From: Crocinitomicaceae bacterium
Lineage (GTDB): Bacteria; Bacteroidota; Bacteroidia; Flavobacteriales_D; Crocinitomicaceae
Direction of reading: 5' to 3'
Length of the DNA: 49,173 bases
NCBI GenBank assembly: GCA_024639405.1
Contig: JAHEIL010000008.1
Coordinates: forward strand, 1 to 49,173
The translations under genes were made by a program, and so were the position numbers. A model generated the notes under the pieces. It was not told the origin of the DNA. It searched no databases and was given only the letters and a program-made list of their open reading frames with translations. This document shows, piece by piece, positions 15,529-24,520 of the stretch (positions are counted from its first letter, which is position 1; each line of letters begins with the position of its first letter).

Positions 15529-16847
15529 TTGTAAAGCAAGTACTTCATTCTTATTTTCTTAAAAGCTTCCAATTCTGGTTCCCATGTTTTTCTGATTTCT
15601 TGTGCTGAAAATCCAGCTTGAATTTGCTCAACTAATTTGTTATTACCTGCCAGTCTATTGAAAAAAGAAGGTTGGTCAATAAATCGGATTGAGTCGCCTA
15701 ACAAATCCCTCGCTTGTATTAAATAGTTTAAATTGATTTCATACCTTCTTCGTTGGTGCGCTTTTATTAAATCAAAACCATAGCAAACCTTGTTTTCATG
15801 CAACGGATTTTTAGCTCCAGGCATAGAAGTTGGTGTAAATTGAAAATTTGTTGGTGGAAAATTAGGATGTCCAAACAACTCAAATGGTTTATTTGTACCT
15901 CTTCCAACACTGACTGTTGTCGCTTCAAATAGACACAAACTTGGATACAATGCAACGGCTAATTCGGATCGTAAATTTGGAGAAGGCGGAACTGGTAAAA
16001 TATATTTTGTTTTGTGCGCATAATGGCGACAAGCAATCACCCATAATTTACATGATAAACTATCATTTAACCATCCTTCGCCATTGATCATCATGGCATA
16101 TTCACCAATTGTCATTCCATAAACAATTGGAACAGGATGCATCCCTACAAATGATTTATATCCTGCTGTCCTGACTGGCCCATCAATGTAATGTCCATTT
16201 GGATTTGGTCGATCCAACACAACCAGCTGCTTTTTCTGCTCTGCGCATGCTTCCATGACATAATGTAAAGTTGAAATATATGTATAGAAACGAACACCAA
16301 CATCTTGAATATCATAAATAACGATGTCTACATCTGCCAATTGATCAGGCGTTGGTTTTTTATTGTTCCCATATAAAGAAATCAATGGTAAACCAGTTTT
16401 TTCATCAATTGAACTTGCCACTTTTTCTCCTGCATCAGCTTCACCCCTAAACCCATGTTCTGGTGCGAAAACTTTTACTACGTTTAATTGCATAGCCAGC
16501 AAAGTGTCTACTAAATGAACTGAGCCGATAGTTGAAGTTTGATTTCCAACAACAGCGATTTTTTTACCTTTCAAAGAATCAACAAATAGATAAATCCGTT
16601 CAATACCTAAAACAGGTTTTTGAAGCGAATATCGTGCATGATTCTCTTCCCGAATAGTGATTTCACTTTCAGGTAATACCTCATCAATTACTATCGTTTC
16701 TACTTTTGTTCGATGAACAATTGGGCGAACTTTTTCCTTAAAAAATGAACACGAAGCAATTAAAAAAAGCAAAGCGCTTTTCAGACACAAAAGCTTTATG
16801 TACTTTCGTATTCTAAATCGATTTATCGTGTCATTTGAATATTTCAT
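15525..16847 (-). CDS. DUF1343 (NamZ-type exo-N-acetylmuramidase) lipoprotein
   Basis: The mature part matches DUF1343 throughout ('[13 protein letters not shown]', '[15 protein letters not shown]', '[21 protein letters not shown]', '[17 protein letters not shown]', 'LDRPNPN'). B. subtilis NamZ, of this family, removes terminal N-acetylmuramic acid from peptidoglycan fragments, so a role in wall recycling is likely. A hydrophobic segment ending in the lipobox 'LIASC' indicates a lipoprotein. The frame is open to 16970, but I chose the ATG at 16847 because it gives a plausible signal peptide; this start overlaps the divergent permease gene by 50 bases. A TTG nearer the hydrophobic segment would avoid the overlap, so the true start is uncertain. 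Confidence 0.85.
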   Translation of the reverse strand: MKYSNDTINRFRIRKYIKLLCLKSALLFLIASCSFFKEKVRPIVHRTKVETIVIDEVLPESEITIREENHARYSLQKPVLGIERIYLFVDSLKGKKIAVVGNQTSTIGSVHLVDTLLAMQLNVVKVFAPEHGFRGEADAGEKVASSIDEKTGLPLISLYGNNKKPTPDQLADVDIVIYDIQDVGVRFYTYISTLHYVMEACAEQKKQLVVLDRPNPNGHYIDGPVRTAGYKSFVGMHPVPIVYGMTIGEYAMMINGEGWLNDSLSCKLWVIACRHYAHKTKYILPVPPSPNLRSELAVALYPSLCLFEATTVSVGRGTNKPFELFGHPNFPPTNFQFTPTSMPGAKNPLHENKVCYGFDLIKAHQRRRYEINLNYLIQARDLLGDSIRFIDQPSFFNRLAGNNKLVEQIQAGFSAQEIRKTWEPELEAFKKIRMKYLLYN

Positions 16848-18471
16848 ATCGAGAAAAGTGCTTAAAAGCGAGGCGAAAGGTAAGAAAGTTTCTAGACCTA
16901 TCGTGCGTATTTCTATCATAAGTATTTCACTAGCAATTGTTGTTAACTTAATAACGATAGCCGTAGTCACTGGTTTTCAGCATGAAGTACGTAAAAAAGT
17001 TGCAGGATTTGGTTCGCATATTTTAATCACAAATTCAGGTGAAAACAGCATTTTTGAAAGCGATCCAATTTTAAAAAATCAAGATTTTTATCCAACATTA
17101 GCAAAAGAAAAAGGAATCGCTTCAATTGATTATGTTGCCTACAAACCGATACTTTTACAAGCCAATAAAAAAGAAAACATCCAACAAGAAATTACTGGAG
17201 CGGTATTAAAAGGAGTTGATCAAACGTATAATTTTGAATTCTATAAAGATCATTTAAAAGCTGGAAGACTTCCAAAATTTAACAGCAAAGATGTCTCGTA
17301 TGAATTGTTGATTTCAAAACGAATTGCACAAGATTTAAACCTCTCCTTGAATGAAAAAGTAGCAGGCTTTTTTGTAAAAAACCAACCCATAAAACGCTTA
17401 TTTACCATAGTTGGAATTTATGAAACTGGCTTAGAAGAATTTGATAAAAAGTTTGTTCTTGGTGACATTCAAATTGTGCAACAACTCAACGATTGGGGAA
17501 TACAAACGGCCATTCGAATTTCAGACACTTTGATGAACAACGAATTATTGATTAAAGCAGAAGTGACAGGAGGTAATGGCAATTATTCTTACAATTGGGG
17601 AAATGGTTTTGAACGTTATGCAGGTTTTACTTTATGTCCAACAAAAGATACTTTGATACGATTAATCGTTGCTGAAAAAAATTATAGCTTGAGCAAACAA
17701 GCACTCAAATCTGACACTGCTTATTTAAAAATAAACGTAAACGGCGCTGTATCGTGTCAATTTATTCTTGAAAATGATGCACTTCAACGTGTTTTTTTAG
17801 ACGAAGCGGGTAACCATTACAACATTTTAACAAAAGGAACAGCCATCGAATGTCAACAAATAGATGGAAGTGGTACAAGTAATAAATTTGTTGGTGGTTT
17901 TGAAGTGAATGTTGATAAATGGGAAGAACTTCCAGAAATCGTTGCGAAACTGAAAAAAAGATTTGACCTTATTCCTACTAAAAACAACGAACAATTGAGT
18001 GTAAAAAGTATCATTGATACAGAAAGTGATATTTTCATCTGGCTAGGATTTTTAGATTTAAACGTACTTATAATCGTCATTCTTATGTTATTGATTGGTA
18101 TCATCAACATGGGTTCTGCATTGCTGGTTTTAATTTTAGTACGCACTAATTTCATTGGAATTTTTAAAGCTATGGGCGCGAATAATTGGACAATTCGCAA
18201 AATATTTTTGATTCAAGCAGGATTTTTAATTTTAAAAGGAATGATTATTGGAAATGTAATTGGCTTAGTTCTATGTGGAATTCAATATTACTTTGGTATA
18301 TTAACGTTAAACCCTGAAGTCTATTACTTGAATAAAGTACCTATAGAATTAACATTAAGTGCGTGGATAATGTTAAATATAGGAACGCTATTTGTTTGTT
18401 TAACAGCGCTTTTAATTCCAAGTTTTGTAATTACAAAAATTCAACCCATTAAAGCCATTCGCTTTAATTAA
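16798..18471 (+). CDS. LolE/FtsX-type ABC transporter permease with an inserted domain
   Basis: Members of this family form the membrane part of lipoprotein-releasing or related envelope ABC machines. The N-terminus ('[13 protein letters not shown]... VSRPIVRISIISISLA' region, 'VVTGFQHEVRKKVAGF') and the C-terminal three helices ('NVLIIVILMLLIGIINMGSA', 'VRTNFIGIFKAMGANNWTIR') are typical. At 557 residues it is well above the roughly 400 usual in Bacteroidota. The excess is a block at about residues 250-362 beginning 'AEVTGGNGNYSYNWGNG', like a SprB/PKD repeat, placed between 'LNDWG' and 'VGGFEVNV' which normally adjoin. A GTG at 16828 is an alternative start and matches related N-termini better. 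No ATPase gene is adjacent. Confidence 0.88.
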   Translation: MYFRILNRFIVSFEYFISRKVLKSEAKGKKVSRPIVRISIISISLAIVVNLITIAVVTGFQHEVRKKVAGFGSHILITNSGENSIFESDPILKNQDFYPTLAKEKGIASIDYVAYKPILLQANKKENIQQEITGAVLKGVDQTYNFEFYKDHLKAGRLPKFNSKDVSYELLISKRIAQDLNLSLNEKVAGFFVKNQPIKRLFTIVGIYETGLEEFDKKFVLGDIQIVQQLNDWGIQTAIRISDTLMNNELLIKAEVTGGNGNYSYNWGNGFERYAGFTLCPTKDTLIRLIVAEKNYSLSKQALKSDTAYLKINVNGAVSCQFILENDALQRVFLDEAGNHYNILTKGTAIECQQIDGSGTSNKFVGGFEVNVDKWEELPEIVAKLKKRFDLIPTKNNEQLSVKSIIDTESDIFIWLGFLDLNVLIIVILMLLIGIINMGSALLVLILVRTNFIGIFKAMGANNWTIRKIFLIQAGFLILKGMIIGNVIGLVLCGIQYYFGILTLNPEVYYLNKVPIELTLSAWIMLNIGTLFVCLTALLIPSFVITKIQPIKAIRFN

Positions 18472-19043
18472 CGCATACAATTACAGGGAGCATCAAATAA
18501 TATCTCAACCGTTGGCATTTGTTGCTTTAATTCAATTTGGAAACTTTCTGGATAACTTATTCCTTGCAAATCAAGTTTTTTTAAGTTTTTTAGTGCTTTA
18601 AAACTCGTTGGGAAAGTACCAATTGGTGTGTCCCATAAATCTACAAAAACTAATTTTTCACAATAACCAACGCATTCTGGAAGGTATTCCATTGGATTTC
18701 GGTTGGCAATAAATCGCTTTAATTCTGTTAATTGGCAGATAACTGAAGGAAAAACAGTGAAGTTATTCTTTGAAATATCTAAGCTTTGTAATTGTTTGAA
18801 CTCGCCTATAAAATCAGGTAGTTGAGAAAGTTTATTGTTCGAAAAAAGTAAGGAATTAAGTTGTTTATACGCTTGTAATTCTTTAGGTACTTCTTTCAAT
18901 TTCATTTTTTCAAATGTTATACCAAAAATAGTGTCAGGATGTGCGTTTTTTGCCACACTCCATGGATAAATTCTCGGATTATTTTGCTGAGCAAAAACCG
19001 ATAAATTAAGGGCGACTAAAAAAATTACGTATAGAAATTTCAT
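18468..19043 (-). CDS. Secreted leucine-rich repeat protein
   Basis: The 191-residue precursor has a signal peptide ('MKFLYVIFLVALNLSVFAQ', cut after about residue 19). About five leucine-rich repeats of 22-23 residues follow, for example 'LNSLLFSNNKLSQLPDFIGEF', 'LQSLDISKNNFTVFP', and 'LKRFIANRNPMEYLP', and the protein ends with two cysteines ('PCNCMR'). LRR proteins in the periplasm or on the surface mediate protein contacts; the partner is unknown. Its start lies within the last 38 bases of ribF in another frame, so translation is probably coupled to ribF. Confidence 0.85.
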   Translation of the reverse strand: MKFLYVIFLVALNLSVFAQQNNPRIYPWSVAKNAHPDTIFGITFEKMKLKEVPKELQAYKQLNSLLFSNNKLSQLPDFIGEFKQLQSLDISKNNFTVFPSVICQLTELKRFIANRNPMEYLPECVGYCEKLVFVDLWDTPIGTFPTSFKALKNLKKLDLQGISYPESFQIELKQQMPTVEILFDAPCNCMR

Positions 19044-19941
19044 CCGATTTTAATTGGTCTTTCAATGCATCAATGCCATTAAATTTTTGCTCCTCGCGTG
19101 TTTTTTTATACAATTCAACGCGCAGATTGTCTCCGTAAATTGTTTGATCAAAATCAAAGATATGAACTTCAATTGTTGGGTCGTTTTTACCTTCAATTGT
19201 AGGACGAATTCCAATGTTCATCATTCCTTCAAAACATTGTTCTTGATAAAAAACTTTCACGGCATACACCCCGTTTTGAGGAATTAATTTTAAATCATTG
19301 GCTAAACTTAAATTGGCTGTAGGAAATCCAATCGTTCTCCCCAATTGTTTTCCTTGCACAACAGTTCCAAATAATTGAAACGGAGCACCTAAATAATCAT
19401 TGGCTTTTTCAATTTCTCCCGTAAGTATCGCTTCACGAATTTTGGTAGAACTTACATGAACAGCATCAATATCTTGTGCTGGAATTTCGATTACTTCAAA
19501 TTCATATGTTTCTGCAACATCTCTCAAAAAATGAATAGAACCTTCTCTGTTTTTTCCAAATTGATGGTCGTAACCAATGACTAATTTCTTTACATGCAAT
19601 TGATTGACCAACATGTCTCGCACAAATTCCAAGGCTGTTAAGCGAGAAAATTCAAAAGTAAAAGGGAAAACGATAACATTTTGCAAGCCCATCTCTTTCA
19701 GTTTTTCCAACTTCTCTTCTTGAGTTTGTATCAATTTTAAGCCATGTGATTCTGGAAAAATAACCATTCTAGGATGTGGGAAAAAAGTAAAAAGAACCGA
19801 CTCCCCTCCTATTTTAGCAGCTTCTTCATTTAATTGATCGATGATTCTTTTATGACCAATGTGAACACCATCAAATGTACCAATTGTTAAAACTGGATGT
19901 TTAATAGAAGAAATAGAAGAAAAATCGTTAAAAATATTCAC
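19006..19941 (-). CDS. ribF: Bifunctional riboflavin kinase / FAD synthetase
   Basis: RibF phosphorylates riboflavin to FMN and adenylylates FMN to FAD. The N-terminal adenylyltransferase domain shows 'TIGTFDGVHIGHKRII' and 'FFPHPRMV', plus 'SSTKIREAI'. The C-terminal kinase domain shows 'GRTIGFPTANL', 'NGVYAVKV' and 'MNIGIRPT'. The 311-residue length is usual. The stop overlaps the start of the LRR gene. The gene is divergent from the RluA-type gene. Confidence 0.96.
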   Translation of the reverse strand: MNIFNDFSSISSIKHPVLTIGTFDGVHIGHKRIIDQLNEEAAKIGGESVLFTFFPHPRMVIFPESHGLKLIQTQEEKLEKLKEMGLQNVIVFPFTFEFSRLTALEFVRDMLVNQLHVKKLVIGYDHQFGKNREGSIHFLRDVAETYEFEVIEIPAQDIDAVHVSSTKIREAILTGEIEKANDYLGAPFQLFGTVVQGKQLGRTIGFPTANLSLANDLKLIPQNGVYAVKVFYQEQCFEGMMNIGIRPTIEGKNDPTIEVHIFDFDQTIYGDNLRVELYKKTREEQKFNGIDALKDQLKSDEISIRNFFSRP

Positions 19942-20027
19942 TTTTTGTACTTTGGCTCAAAGGTAATAAAAGCGTTCAAAATATTGCAAGCTGCCATCAA
20001 AACAAATCGCTTTCAAAAGAATAAATG

Positions 20028-20035
20028 TATTTTTG
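20028..20035 (+). promoter_or_regulatory. Putative -7 element (TATTTTTG) of the pseudouridine synthase gene
   Basis: TATTTTTG matches TAnnTTTG and would start transcription near 20040. That excludes the upstream ATG at 20025 and supports the ATG at 20064. Confidence 0.5.
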
Positions 20036-20063
20036 TACACGTGAATTTCACTCGAACAAAAAA

Positions 20064-21761
20064 ATGAAAAATTTTCCTCCACATTTTATTCCATTTAACA
20101 CTTCGATTGAAGGAATTGAATTGCCTGAGAAATTTACATTTCCCTTTGTGTATGAACCACACACTTTAGCAGAAATCGCAAGTAAACAAGTGCAAGAATA
20201 CCTGAGGACTCAAACTGACTTTGAACATAATTTCGGTTTAAATCTTTCACAAAAAGGCGCAGTAATTGGAAAAATGTTTGGTGTTTTAGTCGTTCAGAAC
20301 GAAAATGGAGAGCTTGGATTCTTAGCTGCATTCTCTGGAAAATTAGGCAATTCAAACGAACACACCTATTTTGTTCCACCTGTTTTTGACACGTTGAAAG
20401 AAGAAGCTTTTTTATCAAAAGGTATGACGGTATTAAATGAGTTCACGCTCGAGCTAAAAAAACTAAAATCAGCTGCTCTTTATCAAGCAAAAATAAAAGC
20501 CTTAGCAGAACAAACACTTCTTCAACACTTGGAAATAGAAGCCTTGCACGTTTTTAGCAAAAAAGCAAAAGATAGAAGACAAACTATTCGTTTGCAATTT
20601 CGAGATCAAACAACTAACGAAGCGCTTACTTTACTTGAAAAAAGATTAAATGATGAAAGTATTCATTTCAATTATTCAATGAAGAAATTGAAAGAATTTT
20701 GGAAAACTAAACTTCAATTGTTGCGCGATGAAATTGAGCCGTTTGAACAAAAAATTCAAGCGTTGACTAATCAACGAGCCGAAAAATCTGCCCAACTGCA
20801 ACAACAATTGTTTGAATCTTATTTCTTTTTAAACAAGGAAGGACTTCAAAAGAATTTAGGAGAAATATTCAACGATACCGCTGAAAAAAAACCTCCTGCA
20901 GGCGCTGGAGAATGTGCTGCTCCAAAATTATTGCAATATGCCTTTGCAAACAAAATGAAACCAATTACAATGGCAGAATTTTGGTGGGGAAAATCTCCTC
21001 AATCTGAGATTCGACAACATACCAATTATTACGGTGCGTGTAAATCAAAATGTGAACCGATACTTTCCCATATGTTACAAGGCATTGAAATGGATTCAAA
21101 CCCTTTATTAGTAAACCCTGCTATTGGAAAAGAGATACCAATCATTTACGAAGACGATGTGTTAATCGTTGTGAACAAACCTGCCGAATTTTTGTCTGTT
21201 CCAGGAAAAACAATTTCCGATTCTATCTATACACGAATAAAAAAAATACGCCCAGATGCAACTGGTCCAATCATTGTTCATCGACTTGATATGTCAACTT
21301 CTGGTATCTTAATCCTCACAAAAACTGAAGAAGCTTATCGCCATTTACAACAGCAATTCATAAAAAGAAGCGTAAAAAAAAGATATGCAGCGCTTTTAGA
21401 TGGAAATATAATAGAAAATGATGGACAAATTGAATTGCCTTTACGTGTTGATTTAAATGATCGTCCAAGACAAATGGTTTGTTTCGAACATGGAAAAAAG
21501 GCCGTCACTTACTGGAAAAAAATCAAAACAATACAAGAAAAAACACTCGTGCATTTTTTTCCTATAACAGGAAGAACACATCAGTTAAGAGTCCATGCTG
21601 CACATGAAAATGGGCTTAATACGCCAATTTTAGGAGATGATTTGTATGGTAAAAAAGAACAGCGTTTATACCTCCATGCCGAATGGATTTCATTCATACA
21701 CCCAAGTTCCAATAAAAAAATTCAGTTTGAAATCAAAAATGATTTTGAAACATTGCTTTAA
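20064..21761 (+). CDS. RluA-family RNA pseudouridine synthase with long N-terminal extension
   Basis: The C-terminal 200 residues are an RluA-type synthase converting uridine to pseudouridine in RNA: 'IIYEDDVLIVVNKPAEFLSVPG', the catalytic 'HRLD' at residues 406-409 (Asp 409), 'KKRYAALLDG' and 'PITGRTHQLRVH'. About 350 residues precede it, including a charged region likely to be coiled coil (about 120-260) and a conserved-looking block 'PPAGAGECAAPKLLQYAF' with a following 'YYGACKSKCEPILSHML', whose cysteines could bind a metal. I recognise this long architecture from other bacteria, but the target RNA site is unknown. The ATG at 20064 is preferred because a promoter box lies between it and the upstream ATG. 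Confidence 0.9.
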   Translation: MKNFPPHFIPFNTSIEGIELPEKFTFPFVYEPHTLAEIASKQVQEYLRTQTDFEHNFGLNLSQKGAVIGKMFGVLVVQNENGELGFLAAFSGKLGNSNEHTYFVPPVFDTLKEEAFLSKGMTVLNEFTLELKKLKSAALYQAKIKALAEQTLLQHLEIEALHVFSKKAKDRRQTIRLQFRDQTTNEALTLLEKRLNDESIHFNYSMKKLKEFWKTKLQLLRDEIEPFEQKIQALTNQRAEKSAQLQQQLFESYFFLNKEGLQKNLGEIFNDTAEKKPPAGAGECAAPKLLQYAFANKMKPITMAEFWWGKSPQSEIRQHTNYYGACKSKCEPILSHMLQGIEMDSNPLLVNPAIGKEIPIIYEDDVLIVVNKPAEFLSVPGKTISDSIYTRIKKIRPDATGPIIVHRLDMSTSGILILTKTEEAYRHLQQQFIKRSVKKRYAALLDGNIIENDGQIELPLRVDLNDRPRQMVCFEHGKKAVTYWKKIKTIQEKTLVHFFPITGRTHQLRVHAAHENGLNTPILGDDLYGKKEQRLYLHAEWISFIHPSSNKKIQFEIKNDFETLL

Positions 21762-21806
21762 TCAATTTCAATCTTCCTTTTTTATTTAAACATTTTCTCT
21801 TTTTTC

Positions 21807-21837
21807 TTGTTACAATACCTCAAAAAAGGTATTTTTG
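21807..21837 (+). promoter_or_regulatory. Promoter of the suf operon (TTG-N20-TATTTTTG)
   Basis: TTG at 21807-21809 and TATTTTTG at 21830-21837 are separated by 20 bases, a textbook Bacteroidota -33/-7 pair. The predicted start near 21842 leaves a leader of about 40 bases before sufA. I see no Rrf2/IscR-type operator that I can support. Confidence 0.7.
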
Positions 21838-21884
21838 CAAAAGATTTCAATTTTATTTATAATTAATCTAAATAAAGAAAGAAA

Positions 21885-22208
21885 ATGGTTACAGTAACAG
21901 ACGCTGCAAAAAAACAAGCACTTCGCTTAATGGAAGACGATGGAAAAGATGGTTTTTTTATTCGTGTTGGTGTTGAAGGAGGTGGTTGTTCTGGATTAAT
22001 GTACAAATTAACATTTGACAACGAAGAAAAAGAAGAAGACAAATCATTTATTGACAATGGCATTAAAGTGGTCGTTGATAAGAAAAGTTATTTGTATTTA
22101 ATAGGTACAACCTTAGATTTTTCAGGAGGTTTGAATGGAAAAGGTTTTGTTTTCAATAATCCGAATGCTGGTCGTACGTGTGGTTGTGGCGAATCGTTTT
22201 CGCTTTAA
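21885..22208 (+). CDS. sufA: SufA/IscA-type iron-sulfur cluster carrier
   Basis: A-type carriers accept Fe-S clusters from the SufBCD scaffold and pass them to target proteins. The 107-residue protein has the three conserved cluster-binding cysteines: C35 in 'GGGCSGL' and C99 and C101 in 'RTCGCGESF'. It is the first gene of the suf operon; sufB starts 15 bases after its stop. Confidence 0.93.
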   Translation: MVTVTDAAKKQALRLMEDDGKDGFFIRVGVEGGGCSGLMYKLTFDNEEKEEDKSFIDNGIKVVVDKKSYLYLIGTTLDFSGGLNGKGFVFNNPNAGRTCGCGESFSL

Positions 22209-22223
22209 AAAGTAAACTATAAA

Positions 22224-23669
22224 ATGGGATATACAGAAAACGAACTAGCCAAAGACCTTGAAAATCAAGAGTATAAATTTGGTTTCGTTACAGATATTGA
22301 ATCGGATAAAGCGCCAATTGGATTAAACGAAAACATCATTCGTTTTATTTCAGCCAAAAAAAATGAGCCAGAATGGTTATTGGAACACCGTTTAGAAGCG
22401 TTTGAGGTATGGAAAACAATGACAGAACCTGAATGGGCACATGTTCATTATACAAAACCAGATTTTCAAGCAATTACTTATTATTCAGCGCCGAAACAAA
22501 CAAAAAAATACGAATCTTGGGACGATGTTGACCCTGAAATGAAAGCCACAATGGCCAAATTAGGGATTTCAATGGAAGAACAACAACGCTTAACAGGTGT
22601 TGCAGTTGATTTTGTGATGGACTCTGTTTCCGTAGCAACATCTTTCAAAGCGAAATTAGCAGAATTAGGCATCATTTTTTGTTCTTTTTCGGAAGCAGTT
22701 CAGGAACACCCGGAATTGGTTAAAAAACACATGGGTACAGTTGTTCCGACAACAGATAACTTTTATGCTGCATTAAATTCAGCTGTTTTTACAGATGGTT
22801 CTTTTTGTTACATTCCAAAAGGTGTTCGTTGTCCGATGGAATTATCCACATACTTCCGAATTAATGAAGGAGGAACGGGTCAATTTGAACGCACGCTTGT
22901 CGTTGCAGATGAAGGTGCATACGTTTCCTATTTAGAAGGATGTACCGCTCCACAGCGTGATGAAAATCAATTGCACGCTGCTGTTGTTGAATTAATCGCT
23001 CTTGAAAATGCTGAGATTAAATATTCTACCGTTCAAAACTGGTATCCTGGCGATAAAAATGGTTTGGGAGGTGTATTTAACTTTGTTACGAAACGTGGAA
23101 TGTGTGAACGCAATGCAAAAATCTCTTGGACACAAGTTGAAACGGGTTCTGCGGTTACATGGAAATATCCTTCGTGTATTTTAAAAGGTGATAACTCGAT
23201 TGGTGAATTTTATTCTGTTGCTGTAACTAATAATTACCAACAAGCAGATACTGGCACCAAGATGATTCACTTAGGTAAAAACACTAAAAGCACAATCATT
23301 TCAAAAGGTATTTCTGCTGGTTTTTCTCAAAATTCATACAGAGGGTTGGTTCAAATTCATAAAAATGCAACAAATGCGCGCAATTTTTCACAATGTGATT
23401 CGCTCTTGATGACAGATACGTGTGGCGCACATACGTTCCCATACATAGAATGTAAAAACAGTACTTCAAAAATTGAACACGAAGCAACTACTTCTAAAAT
23501 TGGTGAAGATCAAATATTTTATTGTTTACAACGTGGTATTTCGGAAGAAAAAGCGATCAGTTTAATTGTAAATGGCTATTGTAAAGAAGTACTCAACCAA
23601 TTACCAATGGAATTTGCTGTAGAAGCACAAAAATTATTAGCTATTAGCTTAGAAGGTTCGGTAGGGTGA
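22224..23669 (+). CDS. sufB: Fe-S cluster assembly scaffold protein SufB
   Basis: SufB is the scaffold subunit of the SufBCD complex on which Fe-S clusters are assembled in the cytoplasm. The 481-residue sequence has the family's '[19 protein letters not shown]', '[20 protein letters not shown]', '[10 protein letters not shown]' and C-terminal '[19 protein letters not shown]' segments. It follows sufA and precedes sufC after a 74-base gap that holds a small hairpin. Confidence 0.97.
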   Translation: MGYTENELAKDLENQEYKFGFVTDIESDKAPIGLNENIIRFISAKKNEPEWLLEHRLEAFEVWKTMTEPEWAHVHYTKPDFQAITYYSAPKQTKKYESWDDVDPEMKATMAKLGISMEEQQRLTGVAVDFVMDSVSVATSFKAKLAELGIIFCSFSEAVQEHPELVKKHMGTVVPTTDNFYAALNSAVFTDGSFCYIPKGVRCPMELSTYFRINEGGTGQFERTLVVADEGAYVSYLEGCTAPQRDENQLHAAVVELIALENAEIKYSTVQNWYPGDKNGLGGVFNFVTKRGMCERNAKISWTQVETGSAVTWKYPSCILKGDNSIGEFYSVAVTNNYQQADTGTKMIHLGKNTKSTIISKGISAGFSQNSYRGLVQIHKNATNARNFSQCDSLLMTDTCGAHTFPYIECKNSTSKIEHEATTSKIGEDQIFYCLQRGISEEKAISLIVNGYCKEVLNQLPMEFAVEAQKLLAISLEGSVG

Positions 23670-23700
23670 AATTGAACTTCTCAAAAAATAAATAATTACT

Positions 23701-23729
23701 AAAGATTCAATTTGCAATTTGCAATCTTT
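23701..23729 (+). other. Small hairpin with tandem CAATTTG in the sufB-sufC gap
   Basis: Seven-base arms AAAGATT and AATCTTT enclose a 15-base loop that contains the seven-base unit CAATTTG twice in tandem. There is no U-run after it, so it is not a typical terminator. It could be a processing or stability element inside the suf mRNA. Confidence 0.4.
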
Positions 23730-23743
23730 CAATTAGAAAAAAT

Positions 23744-24499
23744 ATGATAACAATAAAAAATTTACACGCCTCAATTGATGGCAAAGAAATTTTAAAAGGA
23801 TTAAATTTAGAAGTAAAAGCTGGCGAAGTTCATGCAATTATGGGTCCTAATGGCGCTGGAAAAAGTACTTTAGCATCTGTTTTAGCAGGACGTGAAGAAT
23901 ATGAAATTACTGAAGGTGAAGTTAATTTTGACGGAACTGATTTATTGGAATTGTCACCAGAAGATCGTGCACGAGAAGGATTGTTTTTAGCATTTCAATA
24001 TCCAATTGAAATTCCTGGCGTTTCAAACGTTAACTTTTTGAGAACTGCATTGAATGAAATTCGTGAGTACAAAGGTCAAGAAGCAATTTCTGCAAAAGAT
24101 TTTATGGCCTTAGTTCGTGAAAAATCTGCCATTGTTGAACTAGACGCTAAATTAGCCTCTCGCTCTGTCAATGAAGGTTTCTCAGGTGGTGAGAAAAAAC
24201 GCAATGAAATTTTTCAAATGGCGATGTTAGCACCTAAATTGGCCATCTTAGATGAAACGGATTCTGGCTTAGACATTGATGCTTTGAGAATTGTTGCAAG
24301 TGGCGTTAATAAATTGAAATCACCAGAAAATGCAACTATTGTAATCACACACTACCAACGTTTATTGGATTACATCGTTCCTGATTTTGTACATGTTTTA
24401 TACAATGGAAAAATTGTAAAATCTGGCACGAAAGAACTTGCATTAGAATTGGAAGAAAAAGGATACGACTGGATTAAAGCAGAAGTTGATAAACACTAA
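23744..24499 (+). CDS. sufC: Fe-S assembly ATPase SufC
   Basis: SufC is the ABC-type ATPase that drives conformational change of the SufBD scaffold. Walker A 'GPNGAGKST' is at residues 34-42, the signature 'SGGEKKR' starts at residue 147, and Walker B ends 'LDETDSGLD' with D170 and E171. The 'SGGEKKR' in place of the transporter 'SGGQ(Q/R)' is typical of SufC. The 251-residue length is normal. sufD starts 21 bases downstream. Confidence 0.97.
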   Translation: MITIKNLHASIDGKEILKGLNLEVKAGEVHAIMGPNGAGKSTLASVLAGREEYEITEGEVNFDGTDLLELSPEDRAREGLFLAFQYPIEIPGVSNVNFLRTALNEIREYKGQEAISAKDFMALVREKSAIVELDAKLASRSVNEGFSGGEKKRNEIFQMAMLAPKLAILDETDSGLDIDALRIVASGVNKLKSPENATIVITHYQRLLDYIVPDFVHVLYNGKIVKSGTKELALELEEKGYDWIKAEVDKH

Positions 24500-24520
24500 T
24501 TTAAATTAAACTGTGATCGA

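Noticed and set aside
17853-18200. Antisense open frame of 115 codons opposite the permease
   Set aside because: It mirrors the hydrophobic C-terminal helices of the permease and has no start signal of its own.
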